From assembly GCA_905197435.1 (NCBI GenBank), contig CAJJYX010000020.1:1-27347 (forward strand): a DNA stretch of 27,347 nucleotides. The letters run 5' to 3'. Below, piece after piece: positions 7,983 through 16,848 of the stretch. This DNA comes from an uncultured Bacteroides sp. GTDB lineage: Bacteria; Bacteroidota; Bacteroidia; Bacteroidales; Bacteroidaceae. The stretch's first letter is position 1, and each line of letters opens with the position of its first letter. The translations under genes and the position numbers were made by a program. Below the pieces are notes generated by a model, which worked only from the letters and a program-made list of their open reading frames with translations, was not told the origin of the DNA and searched no databases.

Positions 7983-9190
7983 AGATACTACATACCAGCG
8001 ACTGGCACCTGGGACATGCCCTCTATAACTACGACCGTACCGTCGAGCAGCAAGCCTTTCTGACGCAACTCTCCCGGATAACAGCCGAAGAGAAGCCTGA
8101 TGCAATGGTCGTAAGCGGAGACATCTACCACTATTCGTCCCCTGCCGCCGCCACGCAGAAGATGTACACCGACGCCATGCTGAACATTCACAAGGCCTGT
8201 CCTGAAATGACCATCATAGTAACTGCCGGCAACCATGACAGCAGTTCGAAACTGGAGATAGACAGCAACCTATGGCAACATTTCGGCCTGAATGTCGTGG
8301 GCAGCATCGAACGTACAGCTGAAACAGTGAATCTGGACAAGCACATCATCGAAGTAAGAAACGGGAGACAAATAAAAGGCTACGTCGTAGCCGTGCCGCA
8401 TGTCTATCCGCAGAACTTCCCCATACTGGATGCCGAAACTCCTCGCGAACAACGGCAGGCATGTTTCTTCCAGGCGCTGCTGGACGAAGTGGAAAAGAGA
8501 AATACGGCACACCTGCCTGTAGTTCTCATGGCACATCTCTCCATCGAAGGCAGTGACCGCAGCGGGCACGACGAAAGTATCGGCGGCATAGAGTATGTCC
8601 CCCTCAGCACTATGGGAGAAGGTTACGACTATCTGGCACTCGGACATATCCACTGCCCGCAGGACATCAAAGGCAGCCATCACCGCGCACGTTATTGCGG
8701 CACTCCCCTCCCCGTCAGCTTCGATGAGACCTATCCCCATTCCGTCTCCATCATCGAGTTGGAGAAAGGAGCAGAGCCGCGGATAAGTACAAGGAATATA
8801 GAAAACCCCATCCCTCTCGTCACGCTGCCTCATGCCCCTGTACCCTTTGAAGAGGCCTTGAAGTTGCTGGAAGAATATCCGGAAGAGAAGCCGGCATACC
8901 TCCGCCTGAATGTACTGACAAAAGGTTACCTGCCACCCGACTGCAACGAAAAAGCCTCGAATGCCGCCAAAGGAAAGGCATGCAAATATTGCTATATCAA
9001 AACCACCCACGAACGGCAGACCGACGCTAAAGGAATAAAGCACATCTCCATCCAGGAAATGCAAGAGATGTCTCCCCTCGATATTGCCAAACTCTATTAC
9101 CGCGAAACCGAAGGTGAAGAGATGGATGCGGAACTTTGCCAGCTGATGGAAACCGTGGTACAACAAGTGAAAAACAAGAACAACCCATAA
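7979..9190 (+). CDS. sbcD: exonuclease subunit SbcD (Mre11-like metallophosphoesterase)
   Basis: Nuclease subunit of the SbcCD complex, which trims DNA ends and cuts hairpins at replication forks. The 403-residue protein has the phosphoesterase motifs in order: D8 and H10 in SDWHLGH, D48 in SGDIYH, N85 and H86 in AGNHD, then MAHLSIEGSD and LGHIHCP. The capping domain follows from about residue 280. The second motif carries His (H51) where E. coli SbcD has Asp (GDVFD), as in archaeal and eukaryotic Mre11 (GDLFH). The start overlaps the HU-like gene by four bases. sbcC starts 15 bases downstream, as in most bacteria. No damage is seen in this gene. Confidence 0.95.
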   Translation: MKILHTSDWHLGHALYNYDRTVEQQAFLTQLSRITAEEKPDAMVVSGDIYHYSSPAAATQKMYTDAMLNIHKACPEMTIIVTAGNHDSSSKLEIDSNLWQHFGLNVVGSIERTAETVNLDKHIIEVRNGRQIKGYVVAVPHVYPQNFPILDAETPREQRQACFFQALLDEVEKRNTAHLPVVLMAHLSIEGSDRSGHDESIGGIEYVPLSTMGEGYDYLALGHIHCPQDIKGSHHRARYCGTPLPVSFDETYPHSVSIIELEKGAEPRISTRNIENPIPLVTLPHAPVPFEEALKLLEEYPEEKPAYLRLNVLTKGYLPPDCNEKASNAAKGKACKYCYIKTTHERQTDAKGIKHISIQEMQEMSPLDIAKLYYRETEGEEMDAELCQLMETVVQQVKNKNNP

Positions 9191-9205
9191 TCATCTGTCC
9201 GGAAC

Positions 9206-10243
9206 ATGAAACTCCAGAAACTCACCATAAAGAACCTCGCCTCCATAGAAGATGCCGTCATCGACTTCGAGAACGGTCCGCTGAGCGAAGAATCCCTTTT
9301 CCTGATTTGCGGCGAGACCGGCGCAGGCAAGACAACCATTCTCGACGCCATCTGCCTGGCACTCTACAACGAAACGCCCCGCATGGAGCATGCCGAGAAC
9401 GAAAGATACAAAGACCTGAGCCAATCGTTCTCTGCCAAAAAGGAAGACATTGCCATCAATGACAGCCGGCAACTGATGCGCCGCAACACCTGCGAGGCAT
9501 GGGCGGAACTGGCGTTCACCGGCTCGAATGAAACGCCCTATAACGCCCGTTGGTACGTGGCACGGGCACACCGCAAGGCCTCAGGAGCTGTGCAGGACGT
9601 ACGCTGGACACTGGAAAACAGGAAGACCGGCATACTGTTCAACAAGAAGAATGAGATAAAATCGGAAATACAAACTGCCGTCGGGCTGACCTTCGAACAA
9701 TTCTGCCGCACCACCATGCTGGCACAAGGCGATTTCACCAAGTTCCTGCAAAGCAAGGAAAGCGAGAAATCGGATATTCTGGAAAAACTGACCGGTACCG
9801 GAATCTACTCCGAGATAGGTGCCGAAATCTATGCAGCCACCAAGGAAAGACGGACAGAATACGAAAACCAGAACCGGAAACTGGAAGGCATCCACCTCCT
9901 GACGGAAGAGGAGATTGCAGCTATCAATGAAACCATAGCCACACAAAGCGCCGGAGTCCGGGAAGACCATGAACAGAAAAACAAGGCCCTTGCAAAACGG
10001 GACTGGCTGAAGAAGTATTCCGAACTCCTCCTCGCCCGTGAACAGCAGAAAAAGATTTGGGAAGAGAAACAAGCACAACTGCAATCGGATGAATTCAAAC
10101 AGAAAGAACTGCTTATAAAAGAATGGAATGCCACCGCCGATGCCCGTAACTGGCTTTCCGCCCTGAAACAGCAGCAACAGCAACAACAGCAGAACGATGC
10201 ACAAGCCGAGATTCTGAAAACGTCCGTGGCCCGGTTGAGCTGA
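9206..10243 (+). CDS. sbcC: SbcC N-terminal fragment (gene interrupted by in-frame TGA)
   Basis: N-terminal part of the SbcC/Rad50-type SMC-like ATPase that pairs with SbcD. The 345 residues begin MKLQKLTIKNLASIEDAVID and carry the Walker A motif GETGAGKT (36-43). A Q-loop follows in MLAQGDFTKFLQSKESEKSD, then the start of the long coiled coil. A run of eight Gln codons (10169-10192) stands 16 codons before the TGA at 10241-10243. The reading frame after the stop continues with SbcC sequence in the same frame, so this and the next entry are one gene of about 1139 residues with a single nonsense codon. Alone, this fragment lacks the signature motif and Walker B, so it could not be an active ATPase. 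Confidence 0.88.
   Translation: MKLQKLTIKNLASIEDAVIDFENGPLSEESLFLICGETGAGKTTILDAICLALYNETPRMEHAENERYKDLSQSFSAKKEDIAINDSRQLMRRNTCEAWAELAFTGSNETPYNARWYVARAHRKASGAVQDVRWTLENRKTGILFNKKNEIKSEIQTAVGLTFEQFCRTTMLAQGDFTKFLQSKESEKSDILEKLTGTGIYSEIGAEIYAATKERRTEYENQNRKLEGIHLLTEEEIAAINETIATQSAGVREDHEQKNKALAKRDWLKKYSELLLAREQQKKIWEEKQAQLQSDEFKQKELLIKEWNATADARNWLSALKQQQQQQQQNDAQAEILKTSVARLS
10241..10243 (+). other. in-frame TGA stop codon inside sbcC
   Basis: The codons before (VARLS) and after (GTKWLENFLKE) both read as SbcC coiled coil in one frame, so no insertion or deletion is involved. A single base change from a sense codon such as CGA, GGA or TGG, or a base-calling error, would explain it. Confidence 0.85.
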
Positions 10244-10267
10244 GGGACCAAGTGGCTGGAAAACTTC

Positions 10268-12625
10268 TTGAAGGAACAAGAAGACAAGCTGCACCGTGCC
10301 GAGGAATATCTGCAAGAGCATCTGTCCTTGCTGCCTATGTTCGAGCAGAGCCAGTCCATCATTACCGACCTGAAGTCCGCACTCGATACCCGGACACGCA
10401 TCAGCACTTATTGCGAGCACTTCGAAAAGCTCGTTGCACAACAGCCCGTGAAGATAAAGAACCGCAAAGACAAAGAAGCCGTCCTCAACCGGAAAGAGCA
10501 AGAGAACAATGCATTGCAGACTGACATAAACAACCGGAATGCACAGCTTGAAGCCATGGACCACCCGGCCCTGCAAGAAAGGAAGAACAAGCTCGACACC
10601 ACACGCGAAAGTCTGTTGCAAGCATTATCTTCCTTGTCCCTACTGGCCGAAAAAGAAAAAACACTGAACGACGCGAAAGAAAATGAAAAAGCATTGAATG
10701 CCAAAGTCGAATCATGCCAAAGGCAGTACAACATCCTGCAAACAGAGTTCAACAGCAAGAAGACAAGTTATGAGGACATCCATGCACTCTACAACAAGCA
10801 AAAGGAAGCCATAGAGGAGTGGGCAAAAGAAGCGCGTTCCCGGCTTGCCGTTGGAGACACTTGCCCCGTATGCGGCCAAGAAATCAAATCGCTATGCAAA
10901 GACGAAGACTTCCAATCTGTCCTTGCCCCCATAAAAACATCCTTGGAAACAAAGGAGAAAGAATATAAGGAAGCCGAACAAGCCTTGAACAACAACCGGA
11001 CAGAATCCAAGGCTTACGGAGCACTGGCGGAGAATGCCCGCTTGTCCACGGCAAAAGCACTCAAAAGCTACGAGCTTGCCTACGCAGAGGCACAAGCCGG
11101 ATGCACCCAATGCAACATTACCGGTATTTCCTCTGCCACCTGTGAAACTCTGGAGAAGCAATTGGAAGAGAATAAGCTGGATTTGGAAAAGCTGAATGAA
11201 AAGCTTGCCGAAGCCCAAAAGCTCAGTGCACAAATCACAACCCTGCAACGGCAAAAGAATGAATGCCAGGAAAGCGTGGACACCGCACGCCAGGCATTCA
11301 ACACTGCCGACAAAAGCCTGAATGAACTGAAAAGCAATATATCACATTACGAATCACTCATTGCCAACGAAAAAGAGAACGTGCGTACCATCATGAGCCG
11401 CGTCACCCCTCATATCCTTTGGAAGGAATGGAAGGTAGAATGGGAAAGTTCTCCCCTCTCCTTCATTGACCGTTTGGCACAAGCTGCCCGCCACTATCAA
11501 CTGGCACAAGAGAAGCAGAGAGAACTGAATTCTGCCATCGCCCTTATCCATAAAGAACTGGAAGGAATAAACACAAACTGCGAAAGCGTCTGTACGGCAT
11601 TTCCTGATTGGCACAATACACCGGCACAAGAGGAAAAGGAAATTAAAAACTTAGGGATAGCCTGGAACAATCTGAATACGCAGGCAAGCGGACTGAGACA
11701 AAGCATATCGACCTCCACTACTAACATCGCAACCTTGCAGGCAGATTTAAACCTTTTCTATGCAACACACCCTGCTCTCAACGAGGAACGTATCACTATG
11801 CTGTCCTCTTGGCCTGCCCATAGGATAGAGTCACTACGCGCCTCATTGCAAGTACTCAAAGAGGAAGGAGTCGCCGCATTGACCACTTTCAACCTGACAG
11901 CCGGACAGATAGAAGAGCATATCGGCCGGAAGCCCCAAATGGAAGAAGAAGAAAACACCGAAACCTTGGATGCACTCATCACAAGTCTTGAGGAAAAGAT
12001 AACCGCCGGCAACCAATGCATCGGCCAACAGAAGTTGCGCCTGGAAGAAAACACGCACAACATCAACCGGATAAAGAAAGAAAAAGAGTATGCCGACCTG
12101 CTGCGCAACGAGTATCTGAAGTGGGACCGCCTTTGCCGCCACTTCGGTGATGAACGGGGGAAGAACTTCCGCAACATCGCCCAAAGTTTTGTTTTGAAAG
12201 AGCTGCTGGCCGGTGCCAATTTCTATCTGCAACGCTTGACCGACCGCTATGAACTGGAGTGCCAGGCCGGCTCTCTCACCATCCTGCTGCGCGACTTCCA
12301 CCAAGGAGGTTCGGCCCGTCCGGCATGCACCTTGTCGGGCGGCGAGAGCTTCCTGGTATCCCTGTCGCTTGCCCTCGGCCTTTCTTCCCTCAGCCGCCAA
12401 AGTCTCTCGGTAGACACGCTGTTCATCGACGAGGGTTTCGGCACACTGAGTAACGACTACTTGAATACTGTAATGGATACATTGGAAAAACTACACCGGA
12501 TGGGTGGCAAGAAAGTAGGTATCATCAGCCATGTGGAAGGACTGAAAGAACGCATAAAGACACAGATACAAGTGCGGCGGATAGACAGTTCGAGAAGCGA
12601 AATAGAAGTGGTGAACAGCCTATAA
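10268..12625 (+). CDS. sbcC: SbcC C-terminal fragment with zinc hook and Walker B (downstream of in-frame TGA)
   Basis: Second part of the interrupted sbcC. It holds the rest of the first coiled coil, the zinc hook GDTCPVCGQEI (C199 and C202 of this fragment; residue 553 onward of the joined protein, near its middle), the returning coiled coil, and the ATPase C-lobe. The C-lobe has the ABC signature TLSGGESFLVSLSLALG and Walker B LFIDEGFGTL. The open frame extends back to 10244. A TTG at 10268 or an ATG at 10337 could serve for reinitiation, but neither has a convincing ribosome site. If made, the fragment could in principle pair with the N-terminal piece through the coiled coils, since SMC-like ATPase heads assemble from two lobes. 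Otherwise the gene is a recent pseudogene. Confidence 0.88.
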   Translation: MKEQEDKLHRAEEYLQEHLSLLPMFEQSQSIITDLKSALDTRTRISTYCEHFEKLVAQQPVKIKNRKDKEAVLNRKEQENNALQTDINNRNAQLEAMDHPALQERKNKLDTTRESLLQALSSLSLLAEKEKTLNDAKENEKALNAKVESCQRQYNILQTEFNSKKTSYEDIHALYNKQKEAIEEWAKEARSRLAVGDTCPVCGQEIKSLCKDEDFQSVLAPIKTSLETKEKEYKEAEQALNNNRTESKAYGALAENARLSTAKALKSYELAYAEAQAGCTQCNITGISSATCETLEKQLEENKLDLEKLNEKLAEAQKLSAQITTLQRQKNECQESVDTARQAFNTADKSLNELKSNISHYESLIANEKENVRTIMSRVTPHILWKEWKVEWESSPLSFIDRLAQAARHYQLAQEKQRELNSAIALIHKELEGINTNCESVCTAFPDWHNTPAQEEKEIKNLGIAWNNLNTQASGLRQSISTSTTNIATLQADLNLFYATHPALNEERITMLSSWPAHRIESLRASLQVLKEEGVAALTTFNLTAGQIEEHIGRKPQMEEEENTETLDALITSLEEKITAGNQCIGQQKLRLEENTHNINRIKKEKEYADLLRNEYLKWDRLCRHFGDERGKNFRNIAQSFVLKELLAGANFYLQRLTDRYELECQAGSLTILLRDFHQGGSARPACTLSGGESFLVSLSLALGLSSLSRQSLSVDTLFIDEGFGTLSNDYLNTVMDTLEKLHRMGGKKVGIISHVEGLKERIKTQIQVRRIDSSRSEIEVVNSL

Positions 12626-12694
12626 ACCAACATAAGGATAAAGAAAACAAATGTTTTTTCGGCGCTTGATAGTACAAGCACCTGCATTATTGTG

Positions 12695-12702
12695 TATTTT
12701 TG
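12695..12702 (+). promoter_or_regulatory. -7 promoter element of the map-rmuC-xpt-permease operon
   Basis: TATTTTTG fits TAnnTTTG and lies 26 bases before the methionine aminopeptidase ATG. A CTTG at 12665-12668 is too far upstream to be a standard -33 element, so only the -7 is offered. Confidence 0.45.
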
Positions 12703-12728
12703 CAGTCACATAAATAAAGATAAAGACA

Positions 12729-13583
12729 ATGAAAAGGTTCATGAAAGGAGCCCGGTTTACTCCTAAAAATTATTCCGACGAAGTAGAAGCCAGAATTCAA
12801 CACTATAAGAAAGAAGGATATAAACTGCCGATGCGAAACGCACTCCGCACAGAAGAACAGTTGGCGGGCATCCGTGCAAGTGCCAAAATCAACACTGCCC
12901 TGCTGGATTATCTCTCCGAAAACATCCGCGAAGGCATGTCTACTGCTGAAATTGACCACATGGTGTATTGCTTCACAACAGACCATGATGCCATTCCCGC
13001 TCCTTTTATGTACGAAGGTTTTCCAAAAAGCGTATGCACCAGCATCAACGATGTCGTATGCCACGGTATTCCCAGTACCAAGGAGTTCCTGAAAAGCGGT
13101 GACATCGTGAACGTCGATGTATCTACCATTTATAAAGGTTATTTTTCTGATGCTTCACGCATGTTCATGATTGGCGAAGTCAGCCCCGACATGCAACGGC
13201 TGGTACAAGTGACCAAAGAGTGCCGCGACATCGGCATACAGACCGCACAGCCTTGGGCACGCCTCGGCGATGTAGGCGCCGCCATCCAGGAACATGCCGA
13301 AAAGAATGGCTACAGCGTGGTACGCGACCTCTGCGGACATGGCTGCGGTGTTAAATTCCACGAAGAACCGGATGTGGAACACTTCGGCAAACGTGGTACA
13401 GGCATGCTGATAGTACCAGGCATGACGTTCACCATCGAACCGATGATTAATATGGGAACCTACGAAGTCTTTATTGATGAAGCCGACGGATGGACCGTCT
13501 GTACAGATGACGGACTGCCTTCCGCCCAATGGGAAAGCCAAATCTTAATTACCGAAGATGGAAACGAAATATTGACGCAATAA
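12729..13583 (+). CDS. map: type I methionine aminopeptidase
   Basis: Removes the initiator methionine from nascent proteins in the cytoplasm using two metal ions. The 284-residue protein has the pita-bread fold motifs: HGIPSTKEFLKSGDIVNVDV, then YKGYFSDASRMF with the two aspartate ligands, GHGCGVKFHEEP with the histidine ligand, and FTIEPM and AQWESQILITEDG with the two glutamates. About 40 extra residues precede the catalytic core, longer than E. coli Map (264 residues), and include a basic start MKRFMKGARF that may contact the ribosome or RNA. The ATG at 12729 follows a promoter at short distance. It heads a plus-strand series whose spacings (31, 10 and 12 bases) suggest one operon. Confidence 0.95.
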   Translation: MKRFMKGARFTPKNYSDEVEARIQHYKKEGYKLPMRNALRTEEQLAGIRASAKINTALLDYLSENIREGMSTAEIDHMVYCFTTDHDAIPAPFMYEGFPKSVCTSINDVVCHGIPSTKEFLKSGDIVNVDVSTIYKGYFSDASRMFMIGEVSPDMQRLVQVTKECRDIGIQTAQPWARLGDVGAAIQEHAEKNGYSVVRDLCGHGCGVKFHEEPDVEHFGKRGTGMLIVPGMTFTIEPMINMGTYEVFIDEADGWTVCTDDGLPSAQWESQILITEDGNEILTQ

Positions 13584-13614
13584 GAAAAGCTGCGGATAAC
13601 ATATCAATGTATCT

Positions 13615-14847
13615 ATGGAGATATTACTACTGATTATAGGGATAATCATCGGAACCGCAGTCGGCTATCTGGCGGCAGACCGCAAGTCTGCCGCACTGAA
13701 GGCAGAAATCAACGGAGCAAAAAAGGAAGTAGAATTACTAAAGCTGCAAAAGGAAGAAGCCGAAGCACTGCACAAGCGCATGAATACGGAGTTCGAGAAT
13801 CTTTCAAACCGCATCTTCCAAAGCAAAGCCGAAGACTTCACCAAGCTGAATGCCGAGCATTTGGGCAATCTGCTCCGTCCGTTGGGCGACAACCTGAAGG
13901 ACTTCCGCCAAAAAGTGGAACAAGCATACAACACCGAAGCCAAAGAACGTTTCTCGCTGGGAGAGCGCATCAAGGAACTGGTGGAACTGAACAACCGCCT
14001 CAGCGAAGATGCCAACAACCTGACCCGTGCCCTGAAAGGAGATTCGAAGATGCAAGGCAACTGGGGCGAAATGATATTGGAACGCCTGTTGCAGGCTTCC
14101 GGACTGATTGAAGGCGAGCACTATTTCCGCCAGGAGTTTCTCAAGGACGAACGTGGTGAAGCCATCGTCAATGAAGAGAGCGGACAAAAAATGCAGCCTG
14201 ACATCATCGTAAAATATCCCGATGAACGGGAAATGATTATCGACTCCAAAGTGTCACTGACTGCATATGCCGCCTACACCTCTGCTGAGAACAAGGAGGA
14301 GCAGGCACGCTTTCTGAAAGCACACCTGCAATCCGTCCGTGCCCACATCGACGAACTCAGTCATAAAGACTACTCACACTACGACGCCCGGTCGCCGGAT
14401 TTCGTCATGATGTTCATCCCTACCGAAGGTGCTTACCTCCTCGCCATCCAGAGCGATGCCCACCTCTGGGAATATGCCTACAACAAAAAGGTGGTACTGA
14501 TGAGCCCCACCAATCTGATTAGCGCCCTGCGCCTCTCGCTCGACCTTTGGAAGAAGGAGAACCAGGTAAAGAATGTGCAGGCCATCATCAAGCGCGGCAC
14601 CATTCTATATGAGAAAATTGCAGGCTTCACCGACACCTTCCTCGGTATCGGAGACAGGCTGGCCAGCTTGCAAAAAGATTACGACAAAGCCTTCAACCAG
14701 CTTTCAGACGGCAACGGCAGTGTAGTACGCCAAGCCGAGATGCTGAAGGGCATGAGTCTCACTCCCAAGAAGCGTATTTCTCCAAGATTACTGCCCAAAG
14801 ACGCCAGTCAAGAAGAAACAGAAGAAGAAAACAATAACATTCAATAA
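13615..14847 (+). CDS. rmuC: DNA recombination protein RmuC
   Basis: RmuC family proteins limit inversions between short inverted repeats in E. coli and have a nuclease-like core; their mechanism is not well known. The 410-residue protein begins with a membrane-anchor helix, [21 protein letters not shown] coiled coil follows (about 23-140), then the conserved core with [39 protein letters not shown] (a D...DxK pattern typical of endonuclease folds) and [15 protein letters not shown]. The tail is acidic and low-complexity. The gene sits 31 bases after map and 10 bases before xpt. It is the second genome-maintenance function here after SbcCD. Confidence 0.93.
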   Translation: MEILLLIIGIIIGTAVGYLAADRKSAALKAEINGAKKEVELLKLQKEEAEALHKRMNTEFENLSNRIFQSKAEDFTKLNAEHLGNLLRPLGDNLKDFRQKVEQAYNTEAKERFSLGERIKELVELNNRLSEDANNLTRALKGDSKMQGNWGEMILERLLQASGLIEGEHYFRQEFLKDERGEAIVNEESGQKMQPDIIVKYPDEREMIIDSKVSLTAYAAYTSAENKEEQARFLKAHLQSVRAHIDELSHKDYSHYDARSPDFVMMFIPTEGAYLLAIQSDAHLWEYAYNKKVVLMSPTNLISALRLSLDLWKKENQVKNVQAIIKRGTILYEKIAGFTDTFLGIGDRLASLQKDYDKAFNQLSDGNGSVVRQAEMLKGMSLTPKKRISPRLLPKDASQEETEEENNNIQ

Positions 14848-14857
14848 AACATCCAAC

Positions 14858-15424
14858 ATGAAAACTCTGAAAGACCGCATTCTCAAAGACGGAAAATGCT
14901 TCCCCGGAGGCATCCTGAAAGTAGATAACTTCATCAATCACCAGATGGACCCCATCCTGATGAAATCCATCGGCGTGGAATTTGTCAGACGGTTTGCTTC
15001 CACCTCCATCAATAAGGTCATCACGGTAGAGGCAAGCGGAATTGCCCCAGCCATCATGGTAGGCTATCTGCTGGAATTACCTGTAGTATTTGCCAAAAAG
15101 AAGAAACCCAGTACTATGGAGAACATGCTGAGCACCACCGTATTCTCATTCACCAAGAACCGTTCGTACGAAGTTTGTGTCAGCAAGGACTTTCTTTGTC
15201 CGGGTGACAAGGTTTTGTTCATCGACGATTTTCTTGCCAATGGCAACGCAGCCAAAGGCATGATTGACCTCGTGAAGCAGGCAGGTGCCGAACTGGCCGG
15301 TATGGGCTTCATCATCGAGAAAGCTTTCCAGCATGGTGGCGACGAATTGCGCGAACAAGGTATCCATGTGGAATCACTTGCCATCATCGAGAGTCTGGAT
15401 AATTGTGAAATCAAAATCAGATAA
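14858..15424 (+). CDS. xpt: xanthine phosphoribosyltransferase
   Basis: Converts xanthine and PRPP to XMP for purine salvage. The 188-residue length and sequence match the B. subtilis Xpt type rather than E. coli Gpt. The start [20 protein letters not shown] is characteristic, VEASGIAPA lies in the active-site region, and [17 protein letters not shown] is the PRPP-binding loop with its acidic pair. The gene follows rmuC by 10 bases and precedes a xanthine permease by 12, so uptake and phosphoribosylation of xanthine are encoded together. With such short spacing there is no room for a purine riboswitch directly upstream, unlike many Gram-positive xpt genes. Confidence 0.95.
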   Translation: MKTLKDRILKDGKCFPGGILKVDNFINHQMDPILMKSIGVEFVRRFASTSINKVITVEASGIAPAIMVGYLLELPVVFAKKKKPSTMENMLSTTVFSFTKNRSYEVCVSKDFLCPGDKVLFIDDFLANGNAAKGMIDLVKQAGAELAGMGFIIEKAFQHGGDELREQGIHVESLAIIESLDNCEIKIR

Positions 15425-15436
15425 ACCATTTCACAC

Positions 15437-16771
15437 ATGGAGGACAATCAAGAAGGAGAAAAGTTAAAGAACGGGCTGATATATGGGTTGAATGACAAGC
15501 CACCTTTCAAGGAAGCATTCTTTGCCGCCCTGCAACATTTGCTTGCCATATTCGTTGCCATCATCACCCCTCCCCTAATCATTGCCGGAGCACTGAAACT
15601 CGATGCTGAGACAACCGGTTACCTGGTATCCATGGCATTGTTCGCTTCCGGCATTTCAACTTTCATCCAGTGCCGCAGGTTCGGAGGATTGGGCACAGGA
15701 TTACTCTGCATACAGGGAACCAGCTTTTCTTTTATAGGGCCTATCATTGCTGCCGGCACCATGGGCGGGCTTCCACTTATCTTCGGTTCCTGCATCGCCG
15801 CATCTACCGTAGAAATGTTCATCAGCCGGATATTGAAATATACCAAGAGAATCATTACTCCCCTCATTTCGGGAATCGTTGTCACACTCATTGGAATGAG
15901 TCTGATAAAAGTGGGAATTACAGCTTGCGGAGGCGGTGCAGCAGCACAAGCGGACGGTAGTTTCGGCAGCCTGCACCATGTCGGACTGGCTGCCTTGGTA
16001 TTACTGCTCATCATCGCTTTCAACCGTAGCTCCAACCGGTATCTGAGAATGAGTTCCATTGTCATCGGATTGGGAATCGGCTATATCGTGGCATGGTTTA
16101 TGGGGATAGTAGATTTTTCATCCATACAAAACTATGGCGGATTCAATCTCCCGATGCCTTTCCGTTACGGATTGGACTTCAGCATATCAACCATCATTGC
16201 CTTGGGACTGATTTTCATGATTACCGCTATCGAAGCATACGGTGACATCACAGCCAATTCGCTGATATCCGGTGAACCGGTAGAAGGGGATACTTTCGTA
16301 AGACGCGCTTCGGGCGGTATCCTTGCCGATGGTTTCAACTCCATGCTGGCAGGTATGCTCAACTCTTTTCCAAATTCCGTATTTGCCCAAAACAACGGGA
16401 TGATACAATTGACGGGAGTTGCAAGCCGCTATGTAGGTTACTATATAGCAGGGTTCCTGGTAATACTCGGACTCTTCCCTGCTGTGGGCCTGGTGTTTTC
16501 ATTAATGCCGGAACCGGTATTGGGCGGTGCCACCCTGCTTATGTTCGGAACTGTGGCAGCAGCAGGCATACGTATCATTGCTGCACAGGAAATCAACCGT
16601 AAGGCAACATTAGTCATGGCCATCAGTTTTTCTTTGGGACTGAGTGTGGAACTTGTCCCGGAAATACTATGCCAGCTTCCCGAAACTCTAAGAAATATCT
16701 TCTCTTCAGGAATTACAACCGGAGGAATAACAGCTATTCTGGCAAATGCGCTGATTCATATAAAAGAATAA
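15437..16771 (+). CDS. xanthine/uracil permease family transporter (NCS2)
   Basis: Inner-membrane nucleobase:cation symporter, here probably for xanthine because it follows xpt directly. The 444-residue protein has about 12-14 hydrophobic segments and no large soluble domain. NCS2 landmarks are LQHLLAIFVAIITPPLII in the first membrane segment, GTGLLCIQGTSFSFIGPI in the third, and the conserved acidic segment MITAIEAYGDITANS, followed by GGILADGFNSMLAG and NSFPNSVFAQNNG. The start ATG at 15437 lies 12 bases after the xpt stop. A hairpin 26 bases past the stop closes the operon. Guanine or uric acid as substrates cannot be excluded. Confidence 0.92.
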   Translation: MEDNQEGEKLKNGLIYGLNDKPPFKEAFFAALQHLLAIFVAIITPPLIIAGALKLDAETTGYLVSMALFASGISTFIQCRRFGGLGTGLLCIQGTSFSFIGPIIAAGTMGGLPLIFGSCIAASTVEMFISRILKYTKRIITPLISGIVVTLIGMSLIKVGITACGGGAAAQADGSFGSLHHVGLAALVLLLIIAFNRSSNRYLRMSSIVIGLGIGYIVAWFMGIVDFSSIQNYGGFNLPMPFRYGLDFSISTIIALGLIFMITAIEAYGDITANSLISGEPVEGDTFVRRASGGILADGFNSMLAGMLNSFPNSVFAQNNGMIQLTGVASRYVGYYIAGFLVILGLFPAVGLVFSLMPEPVLGGATLLMFGTVAAAGIRIIAAQEINRKATLVMAISFSLGLSVELVPEILCQLPETLRNIFSSGITTGGITAILANALIHIKE

Positions 16772-16797
16772 AAGATTACTGCCACACTAATATAAAT

Positions 16798-16843
16798 GTG
16801 TCAAAACTCTGACTGAATGATATGCCAGTCAGAGCTTTGACAC
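16798..16843. terminator. large hairpin between convergent permease and nhaA genes
   Basis: An inverted repeat pairs 16798-16814 with 16827-16843, with 16 of 17 pairs matched (A-C mismatch in the middle) and a 12-base loop. It starts 26 bases after the permease stop and lies 5 bases past the nhaA stop. Neither side has a long T run, so it is a probable bidirectional terminator or transcript-end stabiliser rather than a textbook one. Confidence 0.65.
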
Positions 16844-16848
16844 CCTCT

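Noticed and set aside
8270..9166. 298-codon minus-strand frame opposite sbcD
   Set aside because: Shadow of sbcD; the product is a phenylalanine-rich sequence with no recognisable motif.
10241..10243. Selenocysteine or programmed recoding at the sbcC TGA
   Set aside because: SbcC is not a selenoprotein family, the site is in a coiled coil without catalytic role, and I see no selenocysteine-insertion hairpin right after it. A plain nonsense change or error is simpler.
9581..10621. 346-codon minus-strand frame crossing the sbcC stop, with a poly-Leu run
   Set aside because: The poly-Leu run is the antisense of the polyglutamine codons and the frame covers no known domain. It does not explain the TGA.
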